NCBI GenBank assembly: GCA_017562135.1
Contig: QEYB01000290.1
Coordinates: 1,083,752-1,147,751 of the forward strand
Reading direction: 5' to 3'
DNA: 64,000 nt
Origin: Dipylidium caninum
Taxonomy: Eukaryota; Platyhelminthes; Cestoda; Cyclophyllidea; Dipylidiidae
Shown here: piece after piece, positions 61,000-64,000 of the stretch
Position numbering within the stretch: position 1 is the first letter of the stretch
Layout of the letters: each line of letters begins with the position of its first letter
Position numbers and translations under genes: made by a program
Notes under the pieces: generated by a model
What the model was told of the DNA's origin: nothing
The model's database searches: none
Seen by the model: only the letters and a program-made list of their open reading frames with translations

Positions 61000-63900
61000 G
61001 GTACGTTAATTAAAGAGGGAGTGAAAAGCACACGATTCACTGCAAATAATTTGATACCCGGCCACCTAAAGAGAAAATTCTTTTTCGCCTTACCACAAAC
61101 CTTTGAAATTCCTATGAAAGTTTGTAACATGCACATTGAAAGAGTGAAGCAGTTACGTCCACTTTCATCGCCCAAAGTACAAGAGTCCTCATTCAAAAAG
61201 ACGAAGGACTCACATGTTCTGGTCATTCCTACGGGTGATTCGTACCCTTATTTGCCTAGAGAACAACAAAATTACATGATTGTTAAACTCTTATGCTTCA
61301 ATGTTTCATGAGCCCCAGTTTCGCATCCTCGCCTCCCATCTTCTCATCTTCTCTCTTTCTCTATCCCACCACACTTATTGCGCTCTCATAAGAGTCTGTG
61401 GTGTGCGTACGGCGTCTCGTCGTGCTGACTGCTCACACGGGAATGTAATGGATCTACAAGAGAATACTTTTTAGTGTGAATAGACGTGGCAAAACGGAGG
61501 CGGGCTATGTAAATCCATTGATTGCGGACATGCTTTTTGGTCACCGGTCCATACCACTGTTGCAAATGATGGCGCAGTCGCTTTACTATTGTTTGCTGAC
61601 AGTAGGAGGAGAGGCAAAGAAGATGGGGAAGTGCGAGAGGGTGAGAGGCTTAAATCACTGAAAGAATACCTGATTTCCAGGGTTTCCTGCACTGAGAATC
61701 GGTTCATAGCTTCCATCAATCTCACCCCCTTGTTATCTTTACTTTCCGATCACTCTCCACCAGCGAGCGCCTGAAGTGGACACAGTGGAAGAGGTTTAAT
61801 CTGTTCTGGTGCATACAGGATTAATGCAGGGTGCAAATTGCTCAACCCTTTCCCGACCGAAAAATATTGACGATAAATTTAACTATATTAGGATAAGAAT
61901 AAGTGCGCCAAGCCAGTCGTTCGATATTACTAACCGCTTAATAGTCTGCCTTTCATTTGTTAAACGCATGGGCAAGAGTGTGAGGTAGCGCCACAGATCT
62001 TCGACCAATGGAAGGAATGCAGGGGGGACTACGGACAATAGAGAGCTGCCAGGTTAGACCCTGAAGTTCAAGGCAAATGCCATAAGTCTTGGCTTTCCAA
62101 ATTCCTCACGGGGTGGAAAAGACGGCTCGAGAAGCCTAATATCACTCGGGCGTCTACGCAGAAAAGCAGAATAAGGAGAGGACGAAGAGGGGGGGGGGAT
62201 GAGGGAGAAGTGCAACTCTTCAGTTTTCTCCAGTATTCTTACTCTCATGTTACAACAATCACATTTCCACTATCTCAGCACTTTGTGACCGTTCATTATT
62301 CTAGACCTCGCGATCACTGCGGTATGCGCACCGAATCTGTATAAATTATCATAGCTGCCACCTCCGAGTCAGGTCGTAAACATGCACACTTTAATTGTTT
62401 GTACTCGCTTACTTGCCGTCCTCTCATCCTCTGGGGGTTAATTAATAGCTCTAAAGGAGCCTTTTTATGGCAATTGGCAATCCCCAAGTATCACTAAAGC
62501 GCCGACTTTCATACGGTAGAGGCATGTTGAGCGGTTTTGGGGTGTTGTGGTATCATAAGCCGGCTTCATGTAATTCAAACACGCGTCTAAATTCAGCACT
62601 ATAACCGTTTGCATTACCGTGGAGTGAAACCTTTTTGTATGCTTCGTTCCGTTGCAGATATGAATCCAAGTGATAATTGTTTTTTTTAACATTTCACATC
62701 CTAGAAATGGGTGTCTAGGTAACAGGATTAGAGAAACCATCGGATGAGGGCGATTTCACTGGTAATAAGGTGTGCATTCCGAAGATTGGCCCTTACCACC
62801 GTGAAAATGTTAGCGAAGTATATGAAATATTTTTGCTACTTAAAGAAACTTCAATAAGGCAAGCGTTGGTCGGCAGTCAACCCAAATCTCCGTTTATAAC
62901 GCTTACCTAAATGTTTTGAGTTCCCTCCAACATCATTGTCCTCGGAGTCATCTAACCGGAGATCTTGGTCGCTAGGTGGCGTAAGACAAGCGATGGCCTC
63001 CTCCCCTTGTCCGGTTAATGATCGGAATAGCGACTCACTTTTATCATTTCAACCACATTAAACGATGTCTCAGCCCATCTCCGATCCCCAATTCTCGTGT
63101 TCCTGCCCGACAAATATTTGCCCGGCATAATGATTATTTCTAAGTTCTCAATTCTTTCTCATCTGCGATAGCCCCAAATTGTCTATAACTTTAACCCTCC
63201 CGCCTAATGTGCCTGGTAAAAGCAATGCACTCTGAGTTCATTTTGTTAATTGGGGGAAGGTAGTTTACCAGTACTCCCATAACCTCTTCCTCCAGTCCCT
63301 CTATGCCAACCTATTTAGACTAGCTGTTGCTTTTCCTTTATCACCTTTGAGGCTCACCCCGCAGCTTAGAAGGAGTGACCTCCTCCATTCCAATTGATAT
63401 TTGGGCAAACTGCTTATATCGACCCAACGATGATTAACTCTCTACGAGTTTTTTTCAAATCTACTCGATGTTAAGCATAGGCAAGCAAATAAGTCACCTG
63501 GCATCTATCATCTTATTCAATATGATACCCAATCAAAATCAATGCCAATGAGCTGGCATTCGGTTGCGACGTAATACTTCAAAATTTTTCTTCCGAGTAG
63601 TTATTCATGTGGCAGGTATTAAAAGGGCACATGCGAGTAGTCCCACACTTGCACCGCAAAATGAGTCCAGATGGACATGGTTCCCTTCCTCTCGGCTCCT
63701 CCTCGTTGTCTCTCATGCCCCAAATGGCATGGCCAGGTGAGTATTGCGGCGCAGTTGTCGACACTCTACGTCGATCCGTGGCTCTCACAACATACTTTAG
63801 ACAAGTAGGTGGGGAGACACCAGAGCACAGGCAGTGTGAGGGCAGGAACGGTGGTAGGGCCCAAAAGGCAGTACTGCATGTCGCCTTCTTCCTTCCTCAT

Positions 63901-64000
63901 CATTCTATCAGGTGAAGCTGATAGCGGAATGAAGCTAATTCCTTCCACATCCATTTCTCAATTTGCGGATTATGCCACCTTGTGGTAGAAGTAAGCTCAA
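61000..64000. other. Window end, no supported gene
   Basis: Short ORFs on both strands (for example 61471-61725 minus, 62465-62740 minus, 63607-63915 plus) show no recognised family and no convincing splice sites. The 5' end of the minus-strand gene at 59036-60987 may lie here. A G-rich run near 62190 and pyrimidine-rich tracts are simple-sequence features. Confidence 0.4.

Noticed and set aside
1..64000. CRISPR arrays, bacterial operons, ribosome binding sites or phage attachment sites
   Set aside because: All recognisable genes are spliced eukaryotic genes, and no regularly spaced direct repeats were seen.

Overview
This is a eukaryotic, protein-coding genomic window. Every recognisable gene is split by GT-AG introns, and the introns fall into two size classes: many of 35 to 80 bp, and others of 0.4 to 4 kb. 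The very small introns (35, 36, 37 and 46 bp), the fast-evolving but clearly metazoan proteins and the mariner content suggest a parasitic flatworm, probably a cestode or trematode. That assignment is an inference; nothing in the sequence names the species.

Layout. Positions 1-2946 hold no supported gene. The + strand then carries three genes: TSG101 of ESCRT-I (2947-6892, about 388 aa, all nine exons join in frame); the dynein-2 intermediate chain WDR60/DYNC2I1 (7901-12077, about 855 aa); and an ESRP/Fusilli splicing regulator with an N-terminal exonuclease-like domain and three RRMs (about 12960-22764). The minus strand follows with an unrecognised coiled-coil gene (26372-22964) and a Twist bHLH transcription factor (28080-26997). 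From 28.3 to 41 kb gene content is sparse. There are isolated exon-like ORFs on the + strand (33300-33576, 38137-38206) and a mariner transposon with terminal inverted repeats and TA flanks (35424-36684) beside a dispersed repeat.

The minus strand then has a multi-pass membrane protein gene with weak similarity to the Frag1/DRAM/PGAP2 family (48063-41061). A second, more decayed mariner lineage (about 44900-45800) lies in its largest intron. CTU2, the tRNA wobble-uridine 2-thiolation factor, occupies 54124-50701. A sister copy of the first mariner lies at 54886-56112. An unrecognised minus-strand gene with two similar modules lies around 59036-60987. The last 3 kb shows nothing convincing.

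The genes do not form a pathway. They are ordinary metazoan housekeeping, ciliary and developmental genes. The observations most worth a second look are: a consensus 40-nt cassette in the ESRP gene whose inclusion would give an immediate stop; a possible early polyadenylation site in the same gene; the composite mariner-plus-flank repeat; and the two unrecognised minus-strand genes.
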